Notes: generated from the letters alone by a model not told the origin. Shown: positions 8,174 through 17,521, counted from the stretch's first letter. The stretch: 64,000 nucleotides of DNA from Galbitalea sp036499165 (GCA_036499165.1 DASYEE010000209.1:4503-68502); one strand, 5' to 3'. Translations and numbers: made by a program.

Positions 8174-9093
8174 GCTGCCGTCTCCTCATCGCTCGAACGG
8201 TATTCGACGTCTTCTTTGGTGAGCTCGAGATATGCATCCTCAAGCGAACTCGCCACGGGAGTGAGCTCGTGCAGGATCACGCCTGCCCGAGCGGCCAACT
8301 CGCCGACGTGTGCCGCGGTGATACCGCTGATCTCGAGAAGCGCCGGATCGGCGGGCGTCCGTGCGACGTGCTCTCCGCCGAGGAGGGCCGCGAGGCGCTC
8401 TGAGTCTGGCGTGCGGACGCGGACTACGCCGCTTCCCGTGGCCTGCGACAGGATGCTCGACACCGGGGCATCCGCAATGATGCGGCCGCGACCGAGCACG
8501 ATGATGTGGTCTGCCGTCTGCGCCATCTCACTCATCAGGTGCGACGAGAGGAAGACCGTGCGGCCCTGACCCGCGAGATGGCGCACGAGGTTGCGCACCC
8601 AGATGACGCCCTCGGGGTCGAGGCCGTTGACGGGCTCGTCGAGGATGAGCGTTGCGGGATCGCCGAGGAGTGCCGCGGCAATTCCGAGCCGCTGCCCCAT
8701 GCCGAGCGAGAAGGCTCCAACACGTTTGCGAGCGACCGAATCGAGGCCGGCCATGCTGATGACCTCGTCGACACGCTTCGACCCGATGCCGTGGGTTGCC
8801 GCCAACGCGAGCAGGTGATTGCGGGCGCTGCGCCCCGTGTGGACGGCCTTCGCATCCAGCAGGATTCCCACTTCGCGCAGCGGCGCGTGGTGCTCCGCAT
8901 ATGGCTTGCCGTTGACCGTGACGCTGCCCGCAGTCGCGCGATCGAGACCCGCGATGAGCCGCATGGTCGTCGACTTGCCCGCGCCGTTGGGCCCGAGGAA
9001 CCCGGTTACGAGACCCGGCCGGACCTCGAAACTGATGGCGTCGACCGCCTTTTTCTGCCCGTACTGCTTCGTCAATCCGACGGCCTGAATCAT
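8170..9093 (-). CDS. ABC transporter ATP-binding protein (drug/peptide exporter type)
   Basis: 307 residues from ATG 9093, preceded by AGGGGA. Walker A is GPNGAGKSTT, the signature appears as FSLGMGQRLGIA, and Walker B is LILDEPVNGLDPEG followed by the H-loop in FLSSHLMSEM. The C-terminal third is the variable region found in BcrA/CcmA-type ATPases. It energises the coupled permease downstream. A longer frame runs to 9204, but its extra 37 residues look non-coding and would overlap the neighbouring patatin gene. Confidence 0.88.
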   Translation of the reverse strand: MIQAVGLTKQYGQKKAVDAISFEVRPGLVTGFLGPNGAGKSTTMRLIAGLDRATAGSVTVNGKPYAEHHAPLREVGILLDAKAVHTGRSARNHLLALAATHGIGSKRVDEVISMAGLDSVARKRVGAFSLGMGQRLGIAAALLGDPATLILDEPVNGLDPEGVIWVRNLVRHLAGQGRTVFLSSHLMSEMAQTADHIIVLGRGRIIADAPVSSILSQATGSGVVRVRTPDSERLAALLGGEHVARTPADPALLEISGITAAHVGELAARAGVILHELTPVASSLEDAYLELTKEDVEYRSSDEETAA

Positions 9094-9184
9094 GTTTTCC
9101 CCTGTCGCCTCGCCAGCCAAGCCTATGTGCCGCATCCGCCGCGTTACGCAGTTCTCTGTATGCGGCAGGTGAACAGGATGCCGT

Positions 9185-10036
9185 CTAAACCCAGAACTCC
9201 GCAACGTCTGCGGCGATCATCCGTCCGATTTCAAGCCCGGCGAGAGCGGCGGGTCGGCGCACGGCGGGGTCGAGCGGGTTGCTCCCGAAGGCCGCGACCG
9301 AAGCGTCGTCGGCGTAGATCGAGAACACCGGCGCTGGCGCGAGAGCGGCGAACTCGGCCTCGCCGACTGCGCTGCCGATCTGTGTGATCTCGGGCGACGG
9401 CACGAGCAGCAGCACGCGGTCTGCGCCAGCGGCCAGGTCGGCGTTGCTCACGGTCCTCATGCCGCCATCCATGTATTCGTGGCCGTCGATGTGCACCGTT
9501 GGCCAAACGCCGGGCACAGCACAGGATGCCGCGACCGCCTCCACCAGGCCGACACCAGACTCACGGTCGAACACCCGGAGCTCGCCACTCTCGGCATCCA
9601 CGGCGGTGATCAGCATTCGCCTCGACGGCCACGTTTTCACGGGCAGTCGCGACTCGATCACAGCGAGTCGTGTCGCCGGGGCCACAGTGTCTGCCGCGAG
9701 CGCAATCGCACCGATGCGGCGAGCGCGATCCTCGGGCGACGTCGCCTCCGCCATGGCGCGACCGAGCAGTGCCATGAACTGCGCCAGGTCGATCTCGACG
9801 AACAACTCGCTGGAATTGTCGGTCAACTGTGCCTCGAACAGCTCGGCCAGGGCAGTGCCACCCGCGACCTGGGCCGCGACGCTCGACCCGGCGGATGTGC
9901 CGACGAACGTCGTACCTTCATCGAGAATCCGCGAGATGGCCCGGGGCTGGCGCTCCTCGATTCCGCGAAGCACCCCTATCTCCCACGCGATCCCCGCTAC
10001 GCCCCCACCGGCAAAAACCACAGCACCACTTGTCAT
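9185..10036 (-). CDS. patatin-like phospholipase
   Basis: 283 residues from ATG 10036. It has the patatin elements in order: oxyanion-hole loop GGGVAGIAWEIG near residues 10-21, nucleophile elbow GTSAGSS around 46-52 (Ser of GxSxG), and the catalytic Asp in the DGG motif (EYMDGGMR) around residues 190-197. It belongs to the RssA-like serine acyl hydrolases. The in-frame start 54 bases further upstream adds no domain sequence. Substrate probably a lipid or ester; no operon partner. Confidence 0.87.
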   Translation of the reverse strand: MTSGAVVFAGGGVAGIAWEIGVLRGIEERQPRAISRILDEGTTFVGTSAGSSVAAQVAGGTALAELFEAQLTDNSSELFVEIDLAQFMALLGRAMAEATSPEDRARRIGAIALAADTVAPATRLAVIESRLPVKTWPSRRMLITAVDAESGELRVFDRESGVGLVEAVAASCAVPGVWPTVHIDGHEYMDGGMRTVSNADLAAGADRVLLLVPSPEITQIGSAVGEAEFAALAPAPVFSIYADDASVAAFGSNPLDPAVRRPAALAGLEIGRMIAADVAEFWV

Positions 10037-10163
10037 GCAGACAACGCTATGCCCGCCCACTGACCCCGGATGTACGCAGAATGCAACCATCCAGCCTCCC
10101 GGTCAGCGAGCCAACCAGCAACTATCGTTGCAACCGACCACAACCACGAGGACGGATGCTTTC

Positions 10164-10811
10164 GTGAGCGACCTCATCCCCATCCCCTCCCCCGGCGTCC
10201 CGCTTTATCGAGGCACCCCGGGCTCACCGCTCGTCGTGCTCGTGCACGACTGGTTCGGGCGGCTGCCCTCGCTCGAACGCGTCGCAGACTCATTCGCCGC
10301 GGCGGGTTTCTGGGTCGCCGTACCCGACCTCTACAACGGGGTTGCGACGACGGATCCGGTCGAGGCGGAACGCCTCATGAACGGGCTGGACGTCGGCATA
10401 GCGTTGGCGGAGCTCGATGACATCATCACCGACGCTCGCGCTCAGGGCAGCACGCGAGTGGGCGTCGTCGGTTTCTCGATCGGCGGATGGCTGACGCTCC
10501 TGCACGCGCAGGGCGGCTCCGCGGATGCCGTGGTCGCCTACTACGCGTCGCTCGCGCCCAAGGACCACGGCGTGATCCCCTCGCCCGTCCTGCTGCAGTA
10601 CGCCGAAACTGACGTCTGGGCGGACGACGAGGATCCAGACAGCTTCATCGAACGCCTGAACGAGCACGGAACACCGGTAACCCGGCACACCTACCTGGGA
10701 ACAGAGCACTCGTTCGCGAACGCGTCCATCGACGAGCTGCACAACGCGCGCGCGACCGAGCTCGCGCGGGCGCGTACCGAGGCGTTCCTCGCGTCCCACC
10801 TCTTTGACTGA
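10164..10811 (+). CDS. dienelactone hydrolase family protein (alpha/beta hydrolase)
   Basis: 215 residues from GTG 10164, eight bases after GAGGACGG. The opening strand and oxyanion loop VVLVHDWFGRLPSLERVAD lead to the nucleophile elbow GFSIGG, so the nucleophile is Ser rather than the Cys of classical dienelactone hydrolase. The likely acid is Asp in QYAETDVWADDED and the base His in GTEHSFAN. The much longer open frame beginning at 9384 is the antisense of the patatin gene and is not used. Substrate unknown. Confidence 0.85.
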   Translation: MSDLIPIPSPGVPLYRGTPGSPLVVLVHDWFGRLPSLERVADSFAAAGFWVAVPDLYNGVATTDPVEAERLMNGLDVGIALAELDDIITDARAQGSTRVGVVGFSIGGWLTLLHAQGGSADAVVAYYASLAPKDHGVIPSPVLLQYAETDVWADDEDPDSFIERLNEHGTPVTRHTYLGTEHSFANASIDELHNARATELARARTEAFLASHLFD

Positions 10812-10816
10812 TCCGG

Positions 10817-11335
10817 TTAGCCCGCGACGTCCCACCGGTGGTGCTCCAGGTCGTGCAGGAGGTACTTCGACATGCTCGAGACCGTGAAGCTGGCACCATC
10901 ACTGCGGCGACCGATGCGCTGCCAGCCCGCGTCATCCACCCGGTCGAACGCGGTCGCAATAGTGGCAGCGGCATCCTCGAGCTCGGCGGCCACGACTGCG
11001 GGATCCTGCTCGTTGTACCGCTGGTCGATCGCGCTCGCGTCCTGATCCCAGTTGGGGTAGAGCGGGTCATCCGTGTCGAGCATCAGCCGGAGCCGTTCGA
11101 GGTAGACCCGGAGCACGTCGCGAACGTGGGCGGAGTACTCGAGCGCCGACCAGGTGGAGTCGTCCGGCCGCACCCGCGCATCCGGCCGCGCCAGCACCGC
11201 GGGCCACGCCGACGCATTGCGCCGAATCGCCGCAGCGATCGACGAATCAGGATGCTCGGACGAGTCGTACCCGCACTCCGCGCACGGGCGTTCGATGACC
11301 CAGGTCCAGTTCTTGGTATCGGGAACGATCGGCAT
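10817..11335 (-). CDS. DinB-family protein
   Basis: 172 residues. It shows the four-helix DinB/YfiT-like arrangement: the helix with WSALEYSAHVRDVL, the middle acidic region, and the C-terminal HDLEHHRWDV, giving the three histidines expected for the metal site. Members include thiol-dependent S-transferases and isomerases. The N-terminus has a CAECGYD pair of cysteines that may bind a second metal or be structural. It converges with the dienelactone hydrolase gene, whose end is five bases away. The reaction cannot be assigned. Confidence 0.8.
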   Translation of the reverse strand: MPIVPDTKNWTWVIERPCAECGYDSSEHPDSSIAAAIRRNASAWPAVLARPDARVRPDDSTWSALEYSAHVRDVLRVYLERLRLMLDTDDPLYPNWDQDASAIDQRYNEQDPAVVAAELEDAAATIATAFDRVDDAGWQRIGRRSDGASFTVSSMSKYLLHDLEHHRWDVAG

Positions 11336-11457
11336 ACTGACAAGCTTGGATGTGCGAGGCTGCCAGTGCCGTAGACATCCGGCCAGATTGCCCGAGTGGT
11401 TGTTGACCTTGTCGCAAGCTCAGCAGTGTAGAAACAGTGTGAAAAGAGGAGTAATAC

Positions 11458-11865
11458 ATGTCCAGCTCACCGAACCGGCTGCTCGGGATCATCTTCGGCG
11501 TCATTTATCTTGTCGTCGGCGTCTTCGGCTTCTTCCTGACCAGTGCAACCGCGTTCCTCGGCACGAGCGGGCCACTGTTCATCGGACTGTTCCAGGTGAA
11601 CCCCCTGCAAAATCTCGGGCACGTCGTCGCCGGTGCCGCCCTGCTCATCGCCGGCCTCGCCGGTGCGCGGGGGGCCCGCGTCATCAACGGTCTCCTCGGA
11701 GCGGTCTTCCTCGTGCTCGGTATCATCGGCCTGGTCGTGGCTGGGGGCAACAACCCGCTCAACATCTTCGCGTTCAACGGCGCAGATAACGTACTGCACT
11801 TCGCGACTGCGGTCGTGCTTCTCGCGGTCAGCATCGGCGCAGACAAATCCCCGAAAAAGGCCTAA
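11458..11865 (+). CDS. DUF4383 membrane protein
   Basis: 135 residues with four membrane segments. The conserved turn NPLQNLGHVVAGAALL and the later NVLHFATAVVLL, each with a histidine at the same place in a helix pair, fit the DUF4383 family of actinobacteria. The start is ATG 11458, after AGAGGAG eight bases upstream. The function of the family is unknown. The gene stands alone between divergent and convergent neighbours. Confidence 0.8.
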   Translation: MSSSPNRLLGIIFGVIYLVVGVFGFFLTSATAFLGTSGPLFIGLFQVNPLQNLGHVVAGAALLIAGLAGARGARVINGLLGAVFLVLGIIGLVVAGGNNPLNIFAFNGADNVLHFATAVVLLAVSIGADKSPKKA

Positions 11866-11908
11866 CCCGCTGCCGAGACTCCGCAGCAGTCGGTAAGGGG
11901 CGAGACGG

Positions 11909-13195
11909 TCACGCCTCGATGGCGGGGATCGGGGCCGCGCGCGACATGAAGCGCGTCACGTTCTCGTCGACGATGATGTCGGATGGCCGAAGCGGCCTGG
12001 TCATGAAGAGTCCGTCGAGCGCAGAGATGCGGCTGAGCGCGACGTAGGTCTGGCCGGGTGCAAATGAGCGCTGGCCGAGATCGACGATGGCGCGGTTGTA
12101 CGTCTTGCCCTGGGATTTGTGGATGGTGACCGCCCACGCCAGTCGCAACGGAAACTGTGTGAACTCGGCGACGATGTCTTTCTTCAGCGACTTCGTCACG
12201 GCAGAGTACGAGTACCGGTACTTCTCCCACACCACCGGCTGCACCTGGTGAATCTCGCCATCCACCTCGACCCACACGGTCGAGTCGATCTTCGTGACGA
12301 CCCCGATGCTGCCATTGACCCAGCGCTGGTCCGAGTCGTTGCGCAGGAACATCACCTGCGCACCGACCTTCAGCTCGAGCGCCTCGTCTGCCGGGTATGC
12401 GCGACCGCCGAACTCGCCGCTGACCTCGGCTCGAGCGGTCAGTGCTCGACCTGGCAACTTCGCCAGCTCGCGGGCATTGATGGATGTCACGGTCACGTTC
12501 GTCGTCGCCAGCGTGATCGCGCCATCGGTGGGCGCAGGCCGCGCTCCCGTGTCGTTCAGCCGCTTCGCGATCTCGGCCGTCACCCGGCCGTGCCGCACGG
12601 CGTTCAGCATGAACTTGAACTCGTCTTCGTGCTGGCGATGGATCGTCGACAGCTCGTAGATGGTGAGGTCGGCCTGGCTCCAGACCTTGGCGTCGAAGAA
12701 CCACATCGAGCGGTACTGGTCCTCGAAGTAGGCGCGCTCGTCTGCATCCCCCGGCACCGGCGCCAGCTGGTACGGGTCACCGAAGAGCACGATCTGGGCG
12801 CCGCCGAACGGCTCTCGCGGGCGCTGCCTGGCCTGGCGGAGGCTGCGATCCACGGCATCCAGCAGGTCTGCATTCACCATCGAGACCTCATCGATCACGA
12901 CGGTGTCGATGGTGCCGAGCAGCTTGCGCAGTTCCGCACTCTGCGGAATCTCGTGGTCGGCGATCACTCCAATCGGCAGTCGGAAGAGCGAGTGGATGGT
13001 CTGGCCACTCACGTTCAGCGCCGCGACACCGGTGGGGGCGCAAATCACGATCTGCTTTGAGGTGTTCCACGAAAGGTGGTTCAGCAGCGTCGACTTGCCC
13101 GTGCCAGCGCGCCCGGTGACGAAGATGTGGTCGCGAGTGGTCTCGATTGCGTCGAAGACAGCCTGCTGCTCGGGGGAGAGGCTGATATCGGACAC
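11909..13195 (-). CDS. PIF1/RecD-like superfamily 1 helicase
   Basis: 428 residues from GTG 13195. Walker A is GRAGTGKSTLL (about residues 25-35), motif II/Walker B is VVIDEVSMVNADLLD, and the C-terminal motif is AVTIHKSQGKTY, all as in PIF1-type SF1B helicases. The size is near the minimal form of such proteins, with no added nuclease domain. It probably unwinds DNA 5' to 3' in repair or G-quadruplex removal; that is inference from the family. The frame extends to 13327, but the added 44 residues are Arg/His-rich and not conserved in character. Confidence 0.85.
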   Translation of the reverse strand: MSDISLSPEQQAVFDAIETTRDHIFVTGRAGTGKSTLLNHLSWNTSKQIVICAPTGVAALNVSGQTIHSLFRLPIGVIADHEIPQSAELRKLLGTIDTVVIDEVSMVNADLLDAVDRSLRQARQRPREPFGGAQIVLFGDPYQLAPVPGDADERAYFEDQYRSMWFFDAKVWSQADLTIYELSTIHRQHEDEFKFMLNAVRHGRVTAEIAKRLNDTGARPAPTDGAITLATTNVTVTSINARELAKLPGRALTARAEVSGEFGGRAYPADEALELKVGAQVMFLRNDSDQRWVNGSIGVVTKIDSTVWVEVDGEIHQVQPVVWEKYRYSYSAVTKSLKKDIVAEFTQFPLRLAWAVTIHKSQGKTYNRAIVDLGQRSFAPGQTYVALSRISALDGLFMTRPLRPSDIIVDENVTRFMSRAAPIPAIEA

Positions 13196-13287
13196 CCGAC
13201 AACGGTACCCGCGTCGACCCGTGTCGCGCCGCGCGACGAACGGCCTGTGTACGGATTCCTCGCATTCTCCCCGCTTAGGATGTTTGC

Positions 13288-14298
13288 GTGACGGCCCGGG
13301 ATGATGCGAAGGTAGACGGCCCATCACCGATGCGCAGCGCGATCATCGGCTGGATCATTGGTTTTGCGGTACTGGTCGCGGCCTTTGCGACGACCATCGG
13401 CATCCTGAATGCAACGATCTACAGTGCCCACGGCTTCGTCGACACCTACCTGGATGCGCTCACGAGGCACGATGCCACGACCGCGCGCGTGCTCTCCGGT
13501 GTCCGCGCGCCAGACGGTACCTCGTCCGACTTGCTGACCGCAGACGCCATCGATGCTCCGAAAGACGTACGGCTCGTGCACGACATCGCCGGAGCGAACG
13601 GCGTACACACGGTCACGTACAGCTATCGGCTGGGCTCGCGCAGCGAGACGACCGACTTCGCCGTGCACAAGACGGGAACCTCGTTCGGCCTGTTCTCTCA
13701 GTGGGCGTTCACCCGGTCGCCGCTCGCCACCGTCGCAGTCACGGTGTTGCACGACACCCGATTCCGGGCCAACGGAACGGACGTCACGAGCGCAGCCAAG
13801 CAGGACGCCGCCTCCTCATACGAGGTCTTCGCCCCCGGCCTCTACTCCTTCGACCACGCGTCGGCGTTCCTCGTCGCAACGCCAGTGGATGTCCCCGTCA
13901 CAGACCCGGGGAGCGTCACGCCTGTGCAGGTCGACGTGCAACCCAACTCCCGCTTCGTCAGCGAAGTGCGTTCGCAACTCGACAAGTACTTCGACACGTG
14001 TGCAACACAGAAGGTGCTGCTGCCGACCTCCTGTCCGTTCGGCAAGTCGTTCAATAATCGCGTTGTGTCGACGCCCTCCTGGAGTATGACGAAAGACCCG
14101 ACGATCACGATCGTGCCGGCGAGCGAACGCGGCATGTGGCTGGTACCCACTTCCACCGGGCAGGCGCGCCTGAAGGTCAAGGTGCAGTCGCTCTTCGACG
14201 GGACGGTGAGCACCTTCGACCAGGATGTCCCGTTCCAGATCTCGTATTCGATCACCATCGGCGCGAACAACCACCTGACGATCTCCGCGGTCGAGTAG
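13288..14298 (+). CDS. membrane-anchored protein of unknown function
   Basis: 336 residues. One membrane anchor lies at about residues 16-42 (SAIIGWIIGFAVLVAAFATT), and the rest is extracytoplasmic in character with many Thr, Ser and Asp residues and beta-rich segments. Two cysteines (FDTCATQKVLLPTSCPFG) about ten residues apart could form a disulfide. The start is GTG 13288. It is divergent from the helicase gene and converges on the CopD-CtaG gene. No family assigned; a secreted or cell-wall role is only a guess. Confidence 0.6.
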   Translation: MTARDDAKVDGPSPMRSAIIGWIIGFAVLVAAFATTIGILNATIYSAHGFVDTYLDALTRHDATTARVLSGVRAPDGTSSDLLTADAIDAPKDVRLVHDIAGANGVHTVTYSYRLGSRSETTDFAVHKTGTSFGLFSQWAFTRSPLATVAVTVLHDTRFRANGTDVTSAAKQDAASSYEVFAPGLYSFDHASAFLVATPVDVPVTDPGSVTPVQVDVQPNSRFVSEVRSQLDKYFDTCATQKVLLPTSCPFGKSFNNRVVSTPSWSMTKDPTITIVPASERGMWLVPTSTGQARLKVKVQSLFDGTVSTFDQDVPFQISYSITIGANNHLTISAVE

Positions 14299-14308
14299 GC
14301 GCAGCTCG

Positions 14309-16282
14309 CTACCCGCGACCGGCCGCCCTGCGCGCCAGCATCTCGTTGTACGCGTTCAGCTCCGCATCACCATCGCGCGCGGCCTTGCGGTCATAGCGCT
14401 TCGAGTCCTTGGCATCCTGCCTGCTCCACATGATCGCAACTGAGATCGCGAGCGCAAGGGTCGGGATCTCGCCGATGCTCCACGCGATCCCGCCTGCGGT
14501 CTGCTGGTCTTCAAGAGCCGGGATTGCAGGCCCCCACCCCATCGCGCCGTACCAGTCGGCCGACAGCAGCCCGGTGCCGGTGATGAGCGAGAGCCCGAAG
14601 AACGCGTGGAACGCCATAGTTCCGAGCAGAATGACGAGCCGTAGCGGGTACGGCGGCCGATATGGAACGGGGTCGACGCCGATCAGGGATGACACGAACA
14701 GGTACCCGACGAGCAGGAAGTGCACGATCATCCACTCGTGGCCAACGTGGTCGGTCGTCGCCCAGCTGAACAGCGGCGTGTAGTAGAAGACCCAGAGCGA
14801 CACCACGAACAACAGCGCGGCAACGATCGGGTTCGCGAAGAACCCGAACACCCTCGAATGCACCGCGAGCATGATCCACTCGCGGGCGCCGCGGCTGCCG
14901 TCCGAGCGCTTGGCAATCGCCCGCAGCGCGAGCGTGATCGGCGCAGACGGCACGAGCAGGACCGGCACGGCCATGCCGAGCACCATGTGCGCGATCATGT
15001 GCGCGCTGAACAGGTACTTCTCGTAGGCGTTGACTCCACCGCTCGTGATGTAGAGCAGCACGAGCATCCCTGCGATCCAGAGCACGGTGCGATGGATGGG
15101 CCAGCTGTCGCCACGCTTCTTCAACCGCCAGACGCCGGCGAGGTAGAAGAACAAGCCGAAGCCGCACAACAGGATCCACAAGAGGTCGGGGTTCAGCAGG
15201 AACGCATAGTTCGCCGCACTCGGAGGCGGCGGCAGCGGAGCACCGGTCAGGTATTCGGCCGCGGTCGGATTCGAGAGCTGTGAGGCCGGAACCTCGATCT
15301 TCGGATCCTGCGTTCGCGCGAGCGCCGCCGCAACTCCCTCAGCGAGACCCATGAATGCGAGTTCGGCGCTGATCAACCACCAGAAGTATTTGCGCTCCTT
15401 GCCCGGCCGCGACATCCGTCCGATGAAGAATCGCCGCTGTGCAACGCCGAACAGCCCGAGCGCGCCGAGCGCGAAGACCTTGACGAGCACCAGGATGCCG
15501 TAGGGAGTAAGTAGGTTGCCGAGAGTCCCGACGCGGATCGCCGCATTCGCGTAGCCCGAGATTGCGACGACGATGAAGCAGATCAACGCGAGGGTCGAGT
15601 AGCGCTCCACGACCACGGCGACACGACCGGATTCGAGCTGTCTGCGCAGAAGCAGCACAGTGAGCAACCCGCCGAGCCAGATGCAGGCGAACACCACGTG
15701 CAGGTAGATGGACGTCGTGGCCGCGTCATGACTGGCGGTGTCGCCAGCGTGCCCCTGCAGCGCAACCGGGATCAGCGCCAGCACGGCGCCAATCGCTGCC
15801 AGACCGATGACCGTCTGGTTGCGTACGGCGAAACAGACGACCGTGAGGGCAGCGGCGATCAGCACCGTTGCGAGCCACGCCTGGCCGTCCGCGCTGTTGG
15901 TGACGAAGTCTGAGAGCACCGCTCCGAACTGCGGGCCGAAGCTGACCGGTTCGGGGTCTGCGGTCTGCAGGTTGAAGAAGCCGCTGACGGCCGAGGAGAC
16001 AGCCCAGATGGCGGATGCTGCTGCCGCGACATCCAGCGCACGACCGAATTCCGGTTTATCGGAGGCGAACGCGAAGCTCGCGAGCACCAGCGCACCGACA
16101 ACGACCGCCTCACTGAGGTCGACGAGGACCGTCGAGACCGGGAGCCCCCAGCGCACCAGGGCACCCGGGTCAATGGCGATGGGCGCCTGCGCGCCGCCGC
16201 CATAGGCGAGAGCGACGACGAGGGCCGCGAAAGCGACCAGCAGCAGTGCGGCTGGGCCGACAACGCGCGTCGCTCGATTCAC
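14309..16282 (-). CDS. CopD-CtaG fusion: copper import / cytochrome c oxidase assembly membrane protein
   Basis: 657 residues, almost wholly membrane. The N-terminal half (about residues 1-330) has the CopD-type helices, with the region YLHVVFACIWLGGLLTVLLL carrying conserved His. The C-terminal half (about 350-620) matches CtaG/Caa3_CtaG, with HMIAHMVLGMAVPVLLV, HEWMIVHFLLVGYLF and HAFFGLSL histidines suited to copper handling. Such fusions are usual in actinobacteria and are thought to supply copper to cytochrome oxidase. The start is GTG 16282 after CAGGGTG. Copper function is inferred from family. Confidence 0.85.
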   Translation of the reverse strand: MNRATRVVGPAALLLVAFAALVVALAYGGGAQAPIAIDPGALVRWGLPVSTVLVDLSEAVVVGALVLASFAFASDKPEFGRALDVAAAASAIWAVSSAVSGFFNLQTADPEPVSFGPQFGAVLSDFVTNSADGQAWLATVLIAAALTVVCFAVRNQTVIGLAAIGAVLALIPVALQGHAGDTASHDAATTSIYLHVVFACIWLGGLLTVLLLRRQLESGRVAVVVERYSTLALICFIVVAISGYANAAIRVGTLGNLLTPYGILVLVKVFALGALGLFGVAQRRFFIGRMSRPGKERKYFWWLISAELAFMGLAEGVAAALARTQDPKIEVPASQLSNPTAAEYLTGAPLPPPPSAANYAFLLNPDLLWILLCGFGLFFYLAGVWRLKKRGDSWPIHRTVLWIAGMLVLLYITSGGVNAYEKYLFSAHMIAHMVLGMAVPVLLVPSAPITLALRAIAKRSDGSRGAREWIMLAVHSRVFGFFANPIVAALLFVVSLWVFYYTPLFSWATTDHVGHEWMIVHFLLVGYLFVSSLIGVDPVPYRPPYPLRLVILLGTMAFHAFFGLSLITGTGLLSADWYGAMGWGPAIPALEDQQTAGGIAWSIGEIPTLALAISVAIMWSRQDAKDSKRYDRKAARDGDAELNAYNEMLARRAAGRG

Positions 16283-16356
16283 CCTGAAAGCCTAGGCGAA
16301 CTGGCTGTGAGCGCCGCCCGGTGGCCGCGCTGGCGGCCATGGGCGGGGGTTAACTG

Positions 16357-16394
16357 CGAAAGGGACGACGACCTCTCGGTCGTCGTCCCTTTCG
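16357..16394 (-). terminator. strong intrinsic hairpin downstream of hup
   Basis: A perfect 17-bp stem, CGAAAGGGACGACGACC (16357-16373) and its complement (16378-16394), closes a 4-base loop. It lies 14 bases past the stop of the HU gene. The T-run is weak on either strand, but the length and position make it a probable terminator for hup and a block against read-through into the CopD-CtaG promoter. Confidence 0.85.
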
Positions 16395-16407
16395 GATGAG
16401 CGAAATA

Positions 16408-16692
16408 CTACTTCGCTGCAGCCTTCAGCTTGCTGCCGGCGCTGATCTTGACGCCGTTCGAGGCTGCGATCTGGATGGTCGCACCCGTCTGCGGGTTGCG
16501 ACCGGCGCGAGCGGCACGGTGGGTGCGCTCAACCGCGAGCCAGCCCGGAATCGTGACCTTCGTGCCCTTCGCCACCGAAGCGGAGACGGTTGAAAAAAGA
16601 GCGTCGAGCACGCCATTGACGGCGGCCTGGCTCTGGCCGGACTCGGCAGCGATCGCTGCGACCAGCTCGGTACGGTTCAGTGTGTCAGCCAT
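16408..16692 (-). CDS. hup: HU-family DNA-binding protein
   Basis: 94 residues from ATG 16692, preceded by AGGAGGA. It has the full HU fold: helices MADTLNRTELVAAIAAE, beta arm entry KVTIPGWLAVERTHRAARAG, and the intercalating tip RNPQTG, ending in a short KAAAK tail. It lacks the long Lys/Ala-rich tail of mycobacterial HupB. It compacts and bends DNA as a homodimer. The gene ends in a strong terminator. Confidence 0.95.
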   Translation of the reverse strand: MADTLNRTELVAAIAAESGQSQAAVNGVLDALFSTVSASVAKGTKVTIPGWLAVERTHRAARAGRNPQTGATIQIAASNGVKISAGSKLKAAAK

Positions 16693-16788
16693 TAAATGTC
16701 CTCCTCGGACCTTTGTGCGTGAAGTGCTTGTTAAAGCGTGCATTCGGTAACAGTTCGCAGGCCGAGGCGCTGCAGAACCGCCTCGAAC

Positions 16789-17094
16789 CTACCAGCTTGA
16801 CTTGGTAATACCGGGCAATTCTCCCCGGTGCGCCATATCGCGGAAACGAACGCGCGAAACGCCGAACTGGCTGAGGTAGCCGCGCGGGCGGCCATCGATG
16901 GCGTCGCGACCGCGCAGGCGGACCGGCGAAGCGTCGCGAGGAAGCTTCTGCAGGCCGAGGCGTGCGGCCTCGCGGGACTCGTCGGTGCCGTTGACATCGA
17001 CGAGCGCCTTCTTCAGCTCCAGGCGCTTCGTGGCGTAGCGCGCGACGATAACGGCGCGCTGGTTGTTCTTGGCGATCTTGCTCTTCTTGGCCAT
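16789..17094 (-). CDS. rpsN: 30S ribosomal protein S14, zinc-independent form
   Basis: 101 residues, the long S14 form. The C-terminal part (RCGRP in zinc-binding forms) reads RLRGRDAIDGRPRGYLSQFGVSRVR and holds no Cys pairs, so it is the C- (zinc-free) type. It is the last gene of rpmB-rpmG-rpsN, with its start three bases beyond the rpmG stop. This three-gene order is common in actinobacteria. Zur regulation is known for such paralogous operons in other actinobacteria, but I see no Zur box in front of rpmB. Confidence 0.95.
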   Translation of the reverse strand: MAKKSKIAKNNQRAVIVARYATKRLELKKALVDVNGTDESREAARLGLQKLPRDASPVRLRGRDAIDGRPRGYLSQFGVSRVRFRDMAHRGELPGITKSSW

Positions 17095-17097
17095 GGT

Positions 17098-17265
17098 TTA
17101 GCGCTCCTCGCGGAATTCGACGTGCTTGCGCACAACAGGGTCGTACTTCTTCAGCACGAGTCGGTCAGGGTCGTTGCGACGGTTCTTCTTGGTCACGTAG
17201 GTGTAACCGGTTCCTGCCGTCGAACGCAGCTTGATGATGGGGCGGATGTCCTGTGCCTTGGCCAT
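17098..17265 (-). CDS. rpmG: 50S ribosomal protein L33, zinc-independent form
   Basis: 55 residues, below the usual ORF length cut-off. Read from the sequence: starts MAKAQDIRPIIKLRSTAGTG, then YTYVTKKNRRNDPDRLVLKKY and ends VEFREER. There is no cysteine, so it is the C- form. The ATG overlaps the rpmB stop by one base (TAATG), which shows coupled translation. The size equals normal L33. Confidence 0.95.
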   Translation of the reverse strand: MAKAQDIRPIIKLRSTAGTGYTYVTKKNRRNDPDRLVLKKYDPVVRKHVEFREER

Positions 17266-17501
17266 TAGATCTTCTCCCCACGAGCGAGCAGGTCTTTGAC
17301 AACCGACTCGATGCCACGAACGTCGATCACCTTGATGCCCTTGGCGCTGAGCGTCAGGGTCACGTTACGGCGAAGCGACGGAACGTAGTACGTCTTCTTC
17401 TGGATGTTCGGGTCGAAACGACGCTTGGTGCGTCGGTGCGAGTGCGAAATGTTGTGCCCAAAGCCGGGTACGGCTCCGGTCACCTGGCATACGGCTGCCA
17501 T
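17265..17501 (-). CDS. rpmB: 50S ribosomal protein L28, zinc-independent form
   Basis: 78 residues. The core is typical L28: MAAVCQVTGAVPGFGHNISH, then SHRRTKRRFDPNIQKKTYYV. Only one cysteine is present (position 5), in place of the two CxxC pairs of zinc-binding L28. It heads the operon rpmB-rpmG-rpsN. The ribosome binding site AAGGAGAAG is just upstream, and the 168-base leader holds hairpins that may be regulatory. Confidence 0.95.
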   Translation of the reverse strand: MAAVCQVTGAVPGFGHNISHSHRRTKRRFDPNIQKKTYYVPSLRRNVTLTLSAKGIKVIDVRGIESVVKDLLARGEKI

Positions 17502-17521
17502 GTGTCTTCTCCTTGATTACC

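Noticed and set aside
7178..8569. 463-residue plus-strand frame
   Set aside because: It runs antisense through the ABC-2 exporter genes; composition is typical of high-GC shadow frames.
9384..10163. Long plus-strand frame in front of the dienelactone hydrolase (475 residues in total)
   Set aside because: It is antisense to the patatin gene and has no protein-like features; the hydrolase has its own GTG with a good ribosome site.
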